Below, in pieces: positions 21,720 to 29,986 of a stretch of DNA of 31,204 bases. Within the stretch, counting starts at the first letter, position 1. Every line of letters starts with the position of its first letter. The notes under the pieces were generated by a model. The model searched no databases and was not told the DNA's origin. It saw only the letters and a program-made list of their open reading frames with translations. The stretch is from contig CAZVNP010000039.1 in the NCBI GenBank assembly GCA_964628285.1, positions 1 to 31,204 of the forward strand, in the 5' to 3' direction. The position numbers and the translations under genes are program-made. This stretch comes from JAPLDP01 sp964628285. Lineage in GTDB: Bacteria > Bacteroidota > Bacteroidia > Bacteroidales > JAGONC01.

Positions 21720-23498
21720 TTAATAAATGGTCATTTCGAAGGGCAGCCGGGCCAGCACGCCTTTGGTTTGCGTGATGTCCTTCAGGAGCTGATAGTACCT
21801 GAAATTCTCCCCGAGGGTTTTTTTAATGACATCCTGCTCGTCATTCTGTCCTGTCAATGCTTCATAGATTTGTTGCAGTGGTTCTTTCTGTTTGGGCAGG
21901 GATATCAATCTGTAATTCTCTATTCCGGCTGCTTCCGCGGCCACTTTGACAGCTTTTTCGAGTCCGCCGAACTCATCGATGAGGCCTATCTCTTTGGCTT
22001 TTGGTGCCGGCCATATCCTGCCTCCGGCTATCTCGCCGATGTGTTCAACGGTCAAATGGCGTGCTCCCGACACCAGCTGCAGGAACTGATCATAGGTGTC
22101 ATCCACGGTGAATTGCAACACCGACATTTCATATGGCGTCAGCGGCCGGTCGACAGACGGGAAACTGGCATTGGCGTTGGTCTGGGCATGGTCGAAGGTG
22201 ATGCCGAGCTTGTTGTTCATCAGTCCCTGGATGTTGGGTATCATGCCGAACACACCTATGGAGCCGGTGAGGGAGGTTTTATCGGCGATGATCTTGTCGG
22301 CCATGCATGATATCCAGTAACCGCCGGAGGCTGCGACGCTGCCATAGGAGGCGATGACCGGTTTGGCTGCTTTGGCCAGCTCTATCTCACGACGGATGAC
22401 ATCGGAGGCCAGTGCCGAGCCACCGGGTGAGTTGACACGGAAGACGATGGCCTTGACGGCACTGTCACTGCGGGCCTGCATGATGGCCTTGGCCATGCGG
22501 TCCGAACCGATGGTGTTATCATCACCCTCTCCGCCCTGTATGGCCCCCAGAGCATAGATCACAGCGATCTTGTTCGGGGTGTACTGAGACTGTAAGGCTT
22601 TAACAGTTACATTTACATACTTGGACAATTTTACCATGCTGATCTTTTTACCGGGACCGATATCCAGCATCTTACGGAGCTCATCCATTACCTGGTCTTT
22701 ATAATATAAGCCGTCCACCAGCTTGTACTTCAGTGCATCCTCACCGTTCCTGACCAGCAGGCTGTCGGCCAAACGGTTCAATTCGGCCACTGAGATATGA
22801 CGGGATGCTGAAATAGCGCTGAGGACATCATCCCATACCGAAGTGATGTAGACCATGGTCTGTTCACGGTTGGCATCACTCATTTTATCGAGGAAGAAAG
22901 GCTCGACAGCACTTTTGAACCTGTTCGACGCCGGGCGTATGATCTGCATATCGACATCGAGTTTTTCAAGGGTCCCTTTGAAAAACAACATCTCCGCATT
23001 CAGTCCTTTAAATTGCAACATACCCGTGGGCTGGAGGCAGATCTTGTCGGCCACGGTAGCCATATAATAGGCACCCTGTGAAAAGGCCTCCCCATAACAT
23101 AGGATGAATTTACCGCTCTCCTTGAATTCGAGCAGCTTATCCCTGATCTCTTCCATGGTGCCGATGCCTGAGGGTATGACGCTGAGCTCAAGGTAAATGC
23201 CTTTGATGTTGTCGTCTTTTTTTGCTTTTTCGATGTTTTTCAGAATCTCATCCAACCCAACCACTTTATTCATCCCGAAAGAATTGACCCAAAACGAAGT
23301 GGGTGTCTTTGGAGCCCGGTCGGGAATGGGGGTGTTGAGTTTCAGTTCAAGAACGGATTTCTGGGATATGACCACGACATTTTTGGTCGACATGGAGACG
23401 ACCGAGGCAATGATGATCATCATGACCAGGAACAACAGGATCGATGACAGGATGAATCCGACCATCGATGCGAACATAAATTTGAAAAAATCTTTCAT
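21720..23498 (-). CDS. sppA: Signal peptide peptidase SppA, 67-kDa type
   Basis: 592 aa, the long duplicated form. It has an N-terminal membrane anchor (about 12-36), an N-terminal S49 domain with the catalytic lysine in the FKSAVEPF motif (K195), and a C-terminal S49 domain with the nucleophile in SVAASGGYWIS (S391). FRVNSPGGSALASD and SLTGSIGVFG are also typical. SppA degrades cleaved signal peptides and other membrane peptides at the inner membrane. It is transcribed leftward, divergent from folK across 94 bp, and is followed by the PCMD/TonB genes with an 8-bp gap. That may be read-through organisation rather than a functional link. Confidence 0.97.
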   Translation of the reverse strand: MKDFFKFMFASMVGFILSSILLFLVMMIIIASVVSMSTKNVVVISQKSVLELKLNTPIPDRAPKTPTSFWVNSFGMNKVVGLDEILKNIEKAKKDDNIKGIYLELSVIPSGIGTMEEIRDKLLEFKESGKFILCYGEAFSQGAYYMATVADKICLQPTGMLQFKGLNAEMLFFKGTLEKLDVDMQIIRPASNRFKSAVEPFFLDKMSDANREQTMVYITSVWDDVLSAISASRHISVAELNRLADSLLVRNGEDALKYKLVDGLYYKDQVMDELRKMLDIGPGKKISMVKLSKYVNVTVKALQSQYTPNKIAVIYALGAIQGGEGDDNTIGSDRMAKAIMQARSDSAVKAIVFRVNSPGGSALASDVIRREIELAKAAKPVIASYGSVAASGGYWISCMADKIIADKTSLTGSIGVFGMIPNIQGLMNNKLGITFDHAQTNANASFPSVDRPLTPYEMSVLQFTVDDTYDQFLQLVSGARHLTVEHIGEIAGGRIWPAPKAKEIGLIDEFGGLEKAVKVAAEAAGIENYRLISLPKQKEPLQQIYEALTGQNDEQDVIKKTLGENFRYYQLLKDITQTKGVLARLPFEMTIY

Positions 23499-23560
23499 AG
23501 GTTCAGTTTTTAAAATTAGTATGCAAGTTATAAAACAATAAGCTTTTATGCAATGTTTTG

Positions 23561-23568
23561 TATTTTTG
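23561..23568 (+). promoter_or_regulatory. Candidate Bacteroidetes -7 element for folK
   Basis: TATTTTTG matches TAnnTTTG exactly and lies 24 bp upstream of the folK ATG. No TTTG is visible at the expected -33 spacing. Confidence 0.35.
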
Positions 23569-23592
23569 ATTAATATTTCCTGAATTTTTTCT

Positions 23593-24093
23593 ATGAGCAG
23601 GGTTTATTTGTTGCTGGGTAGTAATTTAGGCAACAGGAGGCATATCCTTGGGAAGGCTGTGACACAGATTCAGGCTGTAACAGGGTCTGTTGTCCGTTCT
23701 TCTTCGATTTATGAAACGGAGCCCTGGGGCTTCAACGACGGTCCGGATTTCCTGAATCAGGCCTTGATCGTCGAAACGGATCGTTCACCGCATGAGGTTT
23801 TGGAAAAGGTTTTATCCATTGAAGAGCAGTTAGGACGTGAACGACTGCCGGGTATGGTGTCAAGAATTCTTGACATTGACATTCTTTTTTATGATGACTT
23901 GGTGATGGATGAACCGGATTTCGTCATACCGCATCCGCGGTTGCCACAGCGGCGTTTTGCGCTGGTACCCATGAATGAAATCGCAGGTGATTACATCCAT
24001 CCTGTGCTCAAAGAACCGGTCGCTGTTCTGCTGGCCAGATGCCGCGACAGGCACAGGGTGACCAGATACCCGGATGATGGAGACGGGCAGTGA
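23593..24093 (+). CDS. folK: 2-amino-4-hydroxy-6-hydroxymethyldihydropteridine diphosphokinase
   Basis: Transfers pyrophosphate from ATP to 6-hydroxymethyl-7,8-dihydropterin in folate synthesis. The 166-aa product has the family motifs in order: LLLGSNLGNR (6-15), SSIYETEPWGF (37-47), FLNQALIVET, LGRERLPG then SRILDIDILFYDD (the two-aspartate metal site DIDI) and PHPRLPQRRFALVP. The ATG at 23593 is the natural start. The stop overlaps a possible GTG of the deoxynucleoside kinase gene (GTGA), and the two are probably cotranscribed, a pairing often seen in Bacteroidota. Confidence 0.97.
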   Translation: MSRVYLLLGSNLGNRRHILGKAVTQIQAVTGSVVRSSSIYETEPWGFNDGPDFLNQALIVETDRSPHEVLEKVLSIEEQLGRERLPGMVSRILDIDILFYDDLVMDEPDFVIPHPRLPQRRFALVPMNEIAGDYIHPVLKEPVAVLLARCRDRHRVTRYPDDGDGQ

Positions 24094-24107
24094 TATTGAC
24101 CATAACG

Positions 24108-24743
24108 ATGAGGTACGATTACATTTGTATTGAAGGTGCTATCGGGGCGGGCAAAACAAGCCTGGCTACCCTGGTGGCAGAACAGTACAACGCCAAGCTG
24201 ATCCTGGAGCAGTTTGAAGACAATCCTTTTCTTCCCCGTTTTTACCGGGAGCCCGGGAAATATGCCTTTCCCCTGGAATTATCGTTTCTTGCCTCCCGCT
24301 ATCATCAGCTTAAGACAGAGCTCCTGAGCCAGGATCTGTTCAGGACGTTTACCGTGGCCGATTATTTCATCGACAAATCGCTGATATTTGCCAGGCAAAC
24401 CATCCGTGATGATGAGCTGACCCTGTTCCATAAGCTTTTTGAAATCATTATCCCTATCCTTCCCCGCCCGGATCTTTTGGTGTACCTGTTCATGCCTGTG
24501 GAGAGGCTGCTGATGAACATCCGCTTTCGGGCGCGTCCTTATGAAACCGGCATCAAAGCTGAATATCTTGAAGGCATACAGAAGGGTTACCTTGATTATC
24601 TCAGCCATCAGCGTCATTTGCGTATTCTGGTTATCAATGCCTCCAGACTTGATTTTGTCGGATCAGTCCGGGATTTTAAGATAGTGATGGATTGGATTTC
24701 TCAGGATTATACAGCAGGCTTGCACCGGGTAGGATTCGATTAA
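24108..24743 (+). CDS. Deoxynucleoside kinase (deoxyadenosine/deoxyguanosine kinase-like)
   Basis: Salvage kinase that phosphorylates deoxynucleosides at the 5' position. With the ATG at 24108 the protein is 211 aa and opens MRYDYICIEGAIGAGKTSLA, the family N-terminus with its P-loop. The frame also offers a GTG at 24090 that overlaps the folK stop. Further features are a FLPRFYREPGKYAFPLELSF substrate-site region (in part), VADYFIDKSLIFA in the place of the family D-R-S segment, and a C-terminal arginine-rich lid (RFRARPYE) followed by YLEGIQKGYLDYL. The exact deoxynucleoside preferred cannot be read from sequence alone. The gene ends inside a strong hairpin. Confidence 0.9.
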   Translation: MRYDYICIEGAIGAGKTSLATLVAEQYNAKLILEQFEDNPFLPRFYREPGKYAFPLELSFLASRYHQLKTELLSQDLFRTFTVADYFIDKSLIFARQTIRDDELTLFHKLFEIIIPILPRPDLLVYLFMPVERLLMNIRFRARPYETGIKAEYLEGIQKGYLDYLSHQRHLRILVINASRLDFVGSVRDFKIVMDWISQDYTAGLHRVGFD

Positions 24744-24784
24744 TAAAAGAGGTTGTATCATATTTGATACAACCTCTTTTATTA
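24741..24784. terminator. Bidirectional terminator, 20-bp perfect hairpin
   Basis: Bases 24741-24760 and 24765-24784 are exact reverse complements around a TATT loop. The GC-containing core is AGAGGTTGTATCA. Both outer flanks are A/T runs, so U-rich tails form in either direction. It sits between the convergent deoxynucleoside kinase and lipoprotein genes. The kinase TAA stop codon is part of the stem. Confidence 0.92.
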
Positions 24785-24801
24785 TTCTGGTGATGTTTCG
24801 A

Positions 24802-26574
24802 TTACTTAACGATGTTCGTAAAATCAGGCTCGTTGAAATATTTCAGGAATTCTCTGTCTTTGGTGGCTTTTTCTTTATAATCCGGATTGGCGTTCACGGC
24901 ATTTTTGAGGTTGCTGTAAAGCATGGTCGTATTGCCCATCCGTGCACCCAGGACAGCCCTGAGGTAGAATGTCTGTGCATTATCGGAAGCACAGCCCAGT
25001 TCGGATTCGGCACCGGCATTATCGCCTTTGATCATCCTGGCGAGGGCGATGTTGTAATTGCATTTCTTGCCTGACATCATATTGATGGCTTTATCAAAAT
25101 CACCTTGCGGTATCAGTAAGATGCCCATGTTATAATCTTCTTTGGCACCGAGGTTCTTGGCCTGCGAATAATAGGTCTGAGCTTGGGCGAAATCGTTGCT
25201 CATGGCATATGCGACACCCAGGTTATTGAGGATGATGGGGTTGTTAGCCCTTAATCCGTTGGCTTTCTCCAGCAACGGCATGGCATCGGAAGCCTTGCCT
25301 TCTTTCAGGTAGACCCAGCCGGCATTGTTGTAACCCTTCCAGTCATTGGGATACATGCTCATATGGGCTTTGTAGATCTGCATCTTGGTGTCGAGGTTAT
25401 CGGTGAGGGTGCCGGCATAAAGCAGCTCCTTGTCGGTGAGCTGCGACGGGTCGGTGACGGCCAGCCGGGCAATCTCTTCATCGGTTTTCTTAGGCTCATA
25501 GCAGGTCAGTTTCATGGTCACTCTTCTTAATGGAGGCAGGATCGTGTTTTTAAGCTCCTCGAAAATGACGGTCATGTTACGTATTTCTTTTTCCCGCTTA
25601 TTGATATCGGGTTGTGACCGTACAACGTTGAGGATGGTATTTTTCTCTTTCATGTTCGAAGCTTCCACAGCTTTGACGAAGCCATCCCAGTCAGGCCCGT
25701 GACCGACAGGTTTCAGCATGAGCTCTTTTTCGGGATCGGTGATGGTTACCTTGGTATCTTTCTGTTTGGCCAGTTTCTTAATCATGTCGACAAAGTACTT
25801 TTCCCCGGTTTGAGCTCTGTGGACGGACAAATTTTCATTAAAGGTCTCTTCCCCTTCGGGTGATGCCCATGCATCGATGTCCACGCTTTTTATCTTCCAT
25901 CCCTGCGCCATGAAATCGTTGAAAGCTTTCAACTGTTCGATGGCTTTTGGATCTTTGTTTAATGGCATTCTTAAGTTCAGATCATACCGGTTCACGATGA
26001 ACCAGATGGTACCTTCTTTTGTAGCATAGGTCACCGGTTCATAATATTCCGAGAGATCCATGTTGAGCGCTTGTGCTGTCGGCTTGTCGGCATGCAAAAG
26101 ATCTTCGTCGTGCATGATGAAATCGGATGTGTGTATAACACCGTCGGCAAGTTTCACTTCAGGCAGCTGCACCAAAGTCTTGCCTTTTTTGTACAGCTTA
26201 GGTGCCACGACCAGCTGCGACACATCCATGGCAGGTTCGTAGGTGATGACATCACTGTATTTGACCGTACCGCCTGTTTTTTTATAAATGACATCCCCTT
26301 CACCTTTGAATTTATCACCGATGAGAGTCAGGGTTTTGAGCTGTTTTTCCTGGTCATCGTATTTCAGTATGGGGGTGAATTCAACCTTATCCTTTGGACT
26401 GAAGGATTTGGGAGGAATTGTGCCCTGGACATTCACGTCAATTTTACCACCGATCATCTCAAGTACCTGAGGCGTTGTTTTATAAGATTCAGGTAGTTTC
26501 GTTGTAACACAACCGGTTACCAGAAAGATAATGGCCGGGATAAAAGCTAAAAAGCGTAGATTAAACTTTCTCAT
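24802..26574 (-). CDS. Outer-membrane lipoprotein with OmpA-like segment and C-terminal TPRs
   Basis: 590 aa. It starts with a lipoprotein signal ending in the lipobox LVTGC (C22). Residues about 30-200 form a beta-rich domain (repeated short strands such as KGEGDVIYKK). Residues about 195-345 resemble an OmpA_C-type peptidoglycan-binding domain, with DIDAWASPEGEETFNENLSV then HRAQTGEKYF. From about residue 385 to the end there are tetratricopeptide helices (GYNNAGWVYLKEGKASDAM, NNLGVAYAMSNDFAQAQTYY and two weaker repeats). The whole suggests an envelope scaffold tied to both outer membrane and peptidoglycan. I do not recognise a named family. It lies downstream of the OmpA/TSP3 gene in the same direction, with a hairpin (26764-26794) between them. 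Confidence 0.75.
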   Translation of the reverse strand: MRKFNLRFLAFIPAIIFLVTGCVTTKLPESYKTTPQVLEMIGGKIDVNVQGTIPPKSFSPKDKVEFTPILKYDDQEKQLKTLTLIGDKFKGEGDVIYKKTGGTVKYSDVITYEPAMDVSQLVVAPKLYKKGKTLVQLPEVKLADGVIHTSDFIMHDEDLLHADKPTAQALNMDLSEYYEPVTYATKEGTIWFIVNRYDLNLRMPLNKDPKAIEQLKAFNDFMAQGWKIKSVDIDAWASPEGEETFNENLSVHRAQTGEKYFVDMIKKLAKQKDTKVTITDPEKELMLKPVGHGPDWDGFVKAVEASNMKEKNTILNVVRSQPDINKREKEIRNMTVIFEELKNTILPPLRRVTMKLTCYEPKKTDEEIARLAVTDPSQLTDKELLYAGTLTDNLDTKMQIYKAHMSMYPNDWKGYNNAGWVYLKEGKASDAMPLLEKANGLRANNPIILNNLGVAYAMSNDFAQAQTYYSQAKNLGAKEDYNMGILLIPQGDFDKAINMMSGKKCNYNIALARMIKGDNAGAESELGCASDNAQTFYLRAVLGARMGNTTMLYSNLKNAVNANPDYKEKATKDREFLKYFNEPDFTNIVK

Positions 26575-26763
26575 AATTCTTCTATTTTTTAATTAATATT
26601 AAGTTGGCGTTAACTGATGAAAATTCATCACGAAGATATTAAAGATAATATTTAAATCAAATATTAAAGGGAAAAATTATTTTCATTCCGGCTGATTTTT
26701 TAATGTTTGAGCTTGTGGATTGTTTAAAATTGAGGACATTATCTTTTACCATATTTAATAACA

Positions 26764-26794
26764 AAGGGTTGCCTAAAATGTTCGGGCAACCCTT
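26764..26794 (-). terminator. Hairpin terminator after the OmpA/TSP3 gene
   Basis: Arms AAGGGTTGCC (26764-26773) and GGCAACCCTT (26785-26794) with an 11-nt loop. On the leftward strand it lies 25 bp after the stop and is followed by a T-rich stretch (TTTGTTATT). It should separate the OmpA gene from the lipoprotein gene below it. Confidence 0.8.
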
Positions 26795-26819
26795 CATATA
26801 AAAGGTTTAAGGTGATGGA

Positions 26820-28397
26820 TTACTGGACAAGGTGAATCTCAACGCGTCTGTTTCGGGCTCTTCCTTCGGGGGTGGCATTGGTGTCGCGCGGACGTGACTC
26901 ACCGTAACCCACGGCCGTGAGCCTGGAGGCATCGATGCCTTTGTCGATAAAGTATTGTCTGACAGCATAGGCACGGTTTTCCGACAGGATCTGGTTGGAG
27001 GCATCACTGCCCACATTATCTGTGTTTCCTTCGATCCTGAATTTGGAGTTGGGATATTCATTCATGATACTTACTATGTTGTCAAGCTTGGGATAGGATA
27101 TGGGTTTGATGATATATTTGCCGGTTTCAAACTCAATGTATTCAGCCTGAAGTTCTAATCTCTTTTCAATTTGTTTGACCTTGACGGTATCTATCACGGT
27201 GATTTTCTCAACGATGGGGCATCCGTTATTTTCCTTAGGTCCTTTTTCTTTGGGGCAGTTATCATCTTTGTCAGGTATGCCGTCGCCGTCACTGTCGGGG
27301 CAGCCTTTCAGGGCGATGACACCGGGCTGATCGGGGCATTCGTCATCGATATCCGGAACGCCGTCATGGTCTCTGTCGGGACAACCGGCCAGCTCCTTCG
27401 GACCGGGTTGATCGGGACACCTGTCGTCAATATCAGGTACACCGTCCTTATCCCTGTCGGGACAACCATTCAGCTCTTTCGGACCGGGCTGGTCGGGGCA
27501 CCTGTCGTCCATATCGGCTATGCCGTCCTTATCTCTGTCGGGACAGCCATTCAGTTCTTTGGGACCAGGCTGATCAGGGCATTTGTCATCGATATCGGGT
27601 ATACCGTCTTTATCCCTGTCGGGGCATCCTTTCAGTTCAATGGGACCGGCTTCCGTCGGACAACGGTCGAGGCTGTCCACCAGTCCGTCGCCATCGGTGT
27701 CGGGGCATCCGTTGAATTTTTCAAGACCCCATACATACGGACAGGCATCACTTTTATCCGGGATGCCATCTTTATCCGTGTCTTTGGCTTTTCCAAAACG
27801 GACCTTCAATCCCAGGGAATAATTGAAATAGTCATGACCAAAGTCCGGAACATACCGGTAAGCCGCCGTGAAATTAATACCGATGAGTTTGTAAGGCCAG
27901 AACTCCAGCCCCAAACCATAACCGGCGGTGAAATAAGAGACCTGATCGATACCTGTGGCACCAAGTGATCCCAAAAGGTAAGGAGTGAAAAATGAAGTCT
28001 TGCTCAGCAGATACCCGTTGGCAAATTCATAATGAAGCTCAAAATTGGTGTACCAGACAAAATCTTTGTTCAGTTTAATGGTTTCTGTCGGATTATTCGG
28101 ATTGCCACCGATGCGTATCACATAGTTTTCATACTTCATGAAGGCAAAATGCGCCTCCACATTAAGCGATGAAATGAGAGAACGGCTGACAGAGAACTTT
28201 GTCGGATATATTTCACCAACCCAATGCGACTGTGTCAGAACATCCCTGAAGGGGAGCTCCACAGCCCAGAAATCCATCCAGTGCCAGCTCACTCCCACGG
28301 CCCAGGGATAGCTGGTGCTCTGGGCATTGACCGAAATACAAAGCAGGATGAATCCTGCGATGAGATTTGTTCGAATGATGTGTAAAAGACGTTTCAT
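26820..28397 (-). CDS. OmpA-family outer-membrane protein with seven thrombospondin type 3 repeats
   Basis: 525 aa with the ATG at 28397; a TTG two codons earlier (28403) is the only upstream alternative. It has a signal peptide (to about residue 25, ending VNAQ), an N-terminal eight-strand-type beta-barrel (about 30-203), then seven tandem 27-residue calcium-binding-like repeats of the form DxDxDGxPDxDDxCPxxxGPxxxxGCP, a short coiled linker (VIDTVKVKQIEKRLEL) and a C-terminal OmpA_C peptidoglycan-binding domain (EGNTDNVGSDASNQ, LSENRAYAVRQYF, AVGYGESRP, NRRVEI). It should link the outer membrane to the cell wall, with the Asp-rich repeats as a Ca2+-stiffened spacer. A candidate promoter lies at 28539-28570. 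Confidence 0.95.
   Translation of the reverse strand: MKRLLHIIRTNLIAGFILLCISVNAQSTSYPWAVGVSWHWMDFWAVELPFRDVLTQSHWVGEIYPTKFSVSRSLISSLNVEAHFAFMKYENYVIRIGGNPNNPTETIKLNKDFVWYTNFELHYEFANGYLLSKTSFFTPYLLGSLGATGIDQVSYFTAGYGLGLEFWPYKLIGINFTAAYRYVPDFGHDYFNYSLGLKVRFGKAKDTDKDGIPDKSDACPYVWGLEKFNGCPDTDGDGLVDSLDRCPTEAGPIELKGCPDRDKDGIPDIDDKCPDQPGPKELNGCPDRDKDGIADMDDRCPDQPGPKELNGCPDRDKDGVPDIDDRCPDQPGPKELAGCPDRDHDGVPDIDDECPDQPGVIALKGCPDSDGDGIPDKDDNCPKEKGPKENNGCPIVEKITVIDTVKVKQIEKRLELQAEYIEFETGKYIIKPISYPKLDNIVSIMNEYPNSKFRIEGNTDNVGSDASNQILSENRAYAVRQYFIDKGIDASRLTAVGYGESRPRDTNATPEGRARNRRVEIHLVQ
27216..27782 (-). repeat. Seven tandem 81-bp units within the OmpA gene (TSP3 array)
   Basis: Exactly 7 x 81 bp, each coding 27 residues that end in GCP. 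The third to fifth units (DRDKDG...CPDQPGPKEL) are nearly identical in protein and close in DNA, while the first two and the last are more diverged, which suggests recent internal duplication. Such an array can change copy number by slippage or recombination. Confidence 0.92.
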
Positions 28398-28538
28398 AGA
28401 CAATGTGATTTAATTTATAACTATAATAGATATCCTTATGATTATTGCGGATATGTTGTTGAAAAAACATTTCGACATTACAGTTAAACGGTAACTTTAT
28501 GAAAGGGTTTCCCTGTAATAATATACTTTTTTATGCAT

Positions 28539-28570
28539 TAAAGATACGATACCCTTTGAAAAAATCCAAA
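28539..28570 (-). promoter_or_regulatory. Candidate Bacteroidetes promoter for the OmpA/TSP3 gene
   Basis: Leftward: TTTG (28570-28567), a 20-nt spacer, then TATCTTTA (28546-28539), one mismatch from TAnnTTTG. The spacing is right for the Bacteroidetes sigma factor. It would give a leader of about 130 nt. Confidence 0.35.
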
Positions 28571-28598
28571 TTTACTCACTAATAAAGAATTAAATTAT

Positions 28599-28606
28599 TA
28601 ACTTTG
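28599..28606 (+). promoter_or_regulatory. Candidate -7 element for the sigma factor gene
   Basis: TAACTTTG matches TAnnTTTG and lies about 42 bp upstream of the ATG at 28649. No good -33 partner is seen. It is divergent from and close to the candidate OmpA promoter (28539-28570). Confidence 0.3.
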
Positions 28607-28648
28607 TTGGAATGCAATTTTTTAACCTGATCTGGGGTTTTGTTTGTG

Positions 28649-29275
28649 ATGAAAGTAAACACGTATGATACTGACATCATCTTAAAAGCTTTCCGGGAAA
28701 GTGACCGGTTCGTCATCCAAAGGCTTTATAAGGAGAATTATTACCCCGTCGAAAAGATGGTGATTGACAATTCCGGATCAAAGGACGAAGCCAGGGAAAT
28801 ATTCCAGGAAGCGCTGGTCATCGTTCTGCACAAGATCAGAAATAATGACCTCCATCTCGATTGTTCCTTTCAGACCTATCTGTTTGCCATCTGCAAAAAC
28901 TTATGGTTCAAAGAACTATGGCGCAAGAGGAAAATGTGGATGGACATCGATACGGAAAATCTTGCCAGTCACGAAACAGATGATTTGTATGAGCAGTACA
29001 TTCAAAATCTCAAATGCCGTCTTTTTTACAAACACTTCAAAGAGTTGTCGGAAATTTGTCAGAAAGTGATCAGATTTTATCTTGATAAGATGAATGCGAG
29101 GAAGATAGCCGTCATGATGAACTACCAGGATGAGTCCATTGTGAGGCGGAAGAAGTACAACTGCAAGATGGCCCTTATCAGGAACATCCGCAACGACCCT
29201 GAGTATAAAGATATTGAGGCCTATGAAAACAAGGATGAATTACGACCCGTTGATCATCCGGTATCTCAATGGTGA
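28649..29275 (+). CDS. ECF-type RNA polymerase sigma factor
   Basis: With the ATG at 28649 the product is 208 aa; TTG (28640) and GTG (28646) are in-frame alternatives just upstream. Region 2 is recognisable as an acidic helix (SKDEAREIFQEALVIVLHKI) followed by SFQTYLFAICKNLWFKELWRKRK, the core-binding and -10-recognising part. Region 4 is a C-terminal helix-turn-helix (CQKVIRFYLDKMNARKIAVMM, then a KKYNCKMALI recognition helix). There is no region 1.1 or 3, so it is an alternative sigma factor of ECF type. The next gene overlaps its end by some 50 bp and encodes a one-span membrane protein, the expected arrangement for a sigma/anti-sigma pair. The stimulus is unknown. Confidence 0.85.
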   Translation: MKVNTYDTDIILKAFRESDRFVIQRLYKENYYPVEKMVIDNSGSKDEAREIFQEALVIVLHKIRNNDLHLDCSFQTYLFAICKNLWFKELWRKRKMWMDIDTENLASHETDDLYEQYIQNLKCRLFYKHFKELSEICQKVIRFYLDKMNARKIAVMMNYQDESIVRRKKYNCKMALIRNIRNDPEYKDIEAYENKDELRPVDHPVSQW

Positions 29276-29969
29276 TCTGTCTGCCCCTCAGCGTGAGGAT
29301 TTTGAGGCAAGGCTGAAGACAGACACTGAGCTCAATGAGGAGTACCGTCTGCACACCAGTGTCGACGAAGCCCTTCAAATGGATGACGACAACCGTTTCA
29401 GGGATATGCTTGATGGCATCCACGAGGAACTGGTAAGAAAAAGGCAGTTCCCGCGGTGGGTATGGTATACAGCCGCTTTGGTGCTGGTTTGTTTGGCTAT
29501 CGCCCTTTCACTGATCATCACCAGGGAAAGACTTTCAGGCACCGATAAACTTTTTGCCACCTATTACAAAGCGTACGACAGCCCTGGCGATGTAAGGTCG
29601 GTGGGTGACACAAAGAATTCACCGCTGGCGTTCGGCCTTGAGCTGTATGGGGAAAATGACTATGAAGGTGCTTTGACACAGCTTGAACAGGTGATCCGTG
29701 TCGAACCTGACAACAATGAGGCACAATTTTATGCCGGGGTATCATCTTTACAGCTCGATAGGTTTCAGCAGGCCATACCTTTTTTTAAGGTGGTGATCGA
29801 TCATCAGGATATCCTCTTCCTTGACCAGGCCCGCTGGTATCTGGCACTCACTTATGTGAAGACAGGTGATATGGCACAGGCTCGGCAGTTATTGAGTGAT
29901 CTGGAGCTTAGCAGCCGTTTTTACGGGAATAAAGCCGGCATGATTCTGAAGAAAATCAGCAACGAGTGA
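29223..29969 (+). CDS. One-span membrane TPR protein, putative anti-sigma factor
   Basis: About 248 aa from the ATG at 29223, which has GAGG just upstream; an ATG at 29235 and a TTG at 29214 are also possible. The cytoplasmic N-terminus (about 75 residues) begins with a YDPLIIRYLNGDLSAPQREDFEARL-type helix (split here: RYLNGDLS, then REDFEARL), a pattern seen in anti-sigma proteins of Bacteroidota. No zinc-finger HxxxCxxC is present. One membrane span follows (WVWYTAALVLVCLAIALSLI). The extracytoplasmic part has about three tetratricopeptide repeats (YEGALTQLEQVIRVEPDN, NEAQFYAGVSSLQLDRFQQA, ARWYLALTYVKTGDMAQA). It overlaps the sigma gene in another frame, suggesting coupled translation, and converges on the CHAT gene. 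Confidence 0.75.
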   Translation: MKTRMNYDPLIIRYLNGDLSAPQREDFEARLKTDTELNEEYRLHTSVDEALQMDDDNRFRDMLDGIHEELVRKRQFPRWVWYTAALVLVCLAIALSLIITRERLSGTDKLFATYYKAYDSPGDVRSVGDTKNSPLAFGLELYGENDYEGALTQLEQVIRVEPDNNEAQFYAGVSSLQLDRFQQAIPFFKVVIDHQDILFLDQARWYLALTYVKTGDMAQARQLLSDLELSSRFYGNKAGMILKKISNE

Positions 29970-29986
29970 TCCCTGCAACTCGCCTG

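Noticed and set aside
27216..27782. Regular repeats that might suggest a CRISPR array
   Set aside because: The 81-bp units are coding, in frame, with no alternating unique spacers.
27171..27968. 265-codon + strand frame opposite the OmpA repeats, with repeating Val/Ile-rich units
   Set aside because: Its repeats are simply the antisense reading of the 81-bp TSP3 units.
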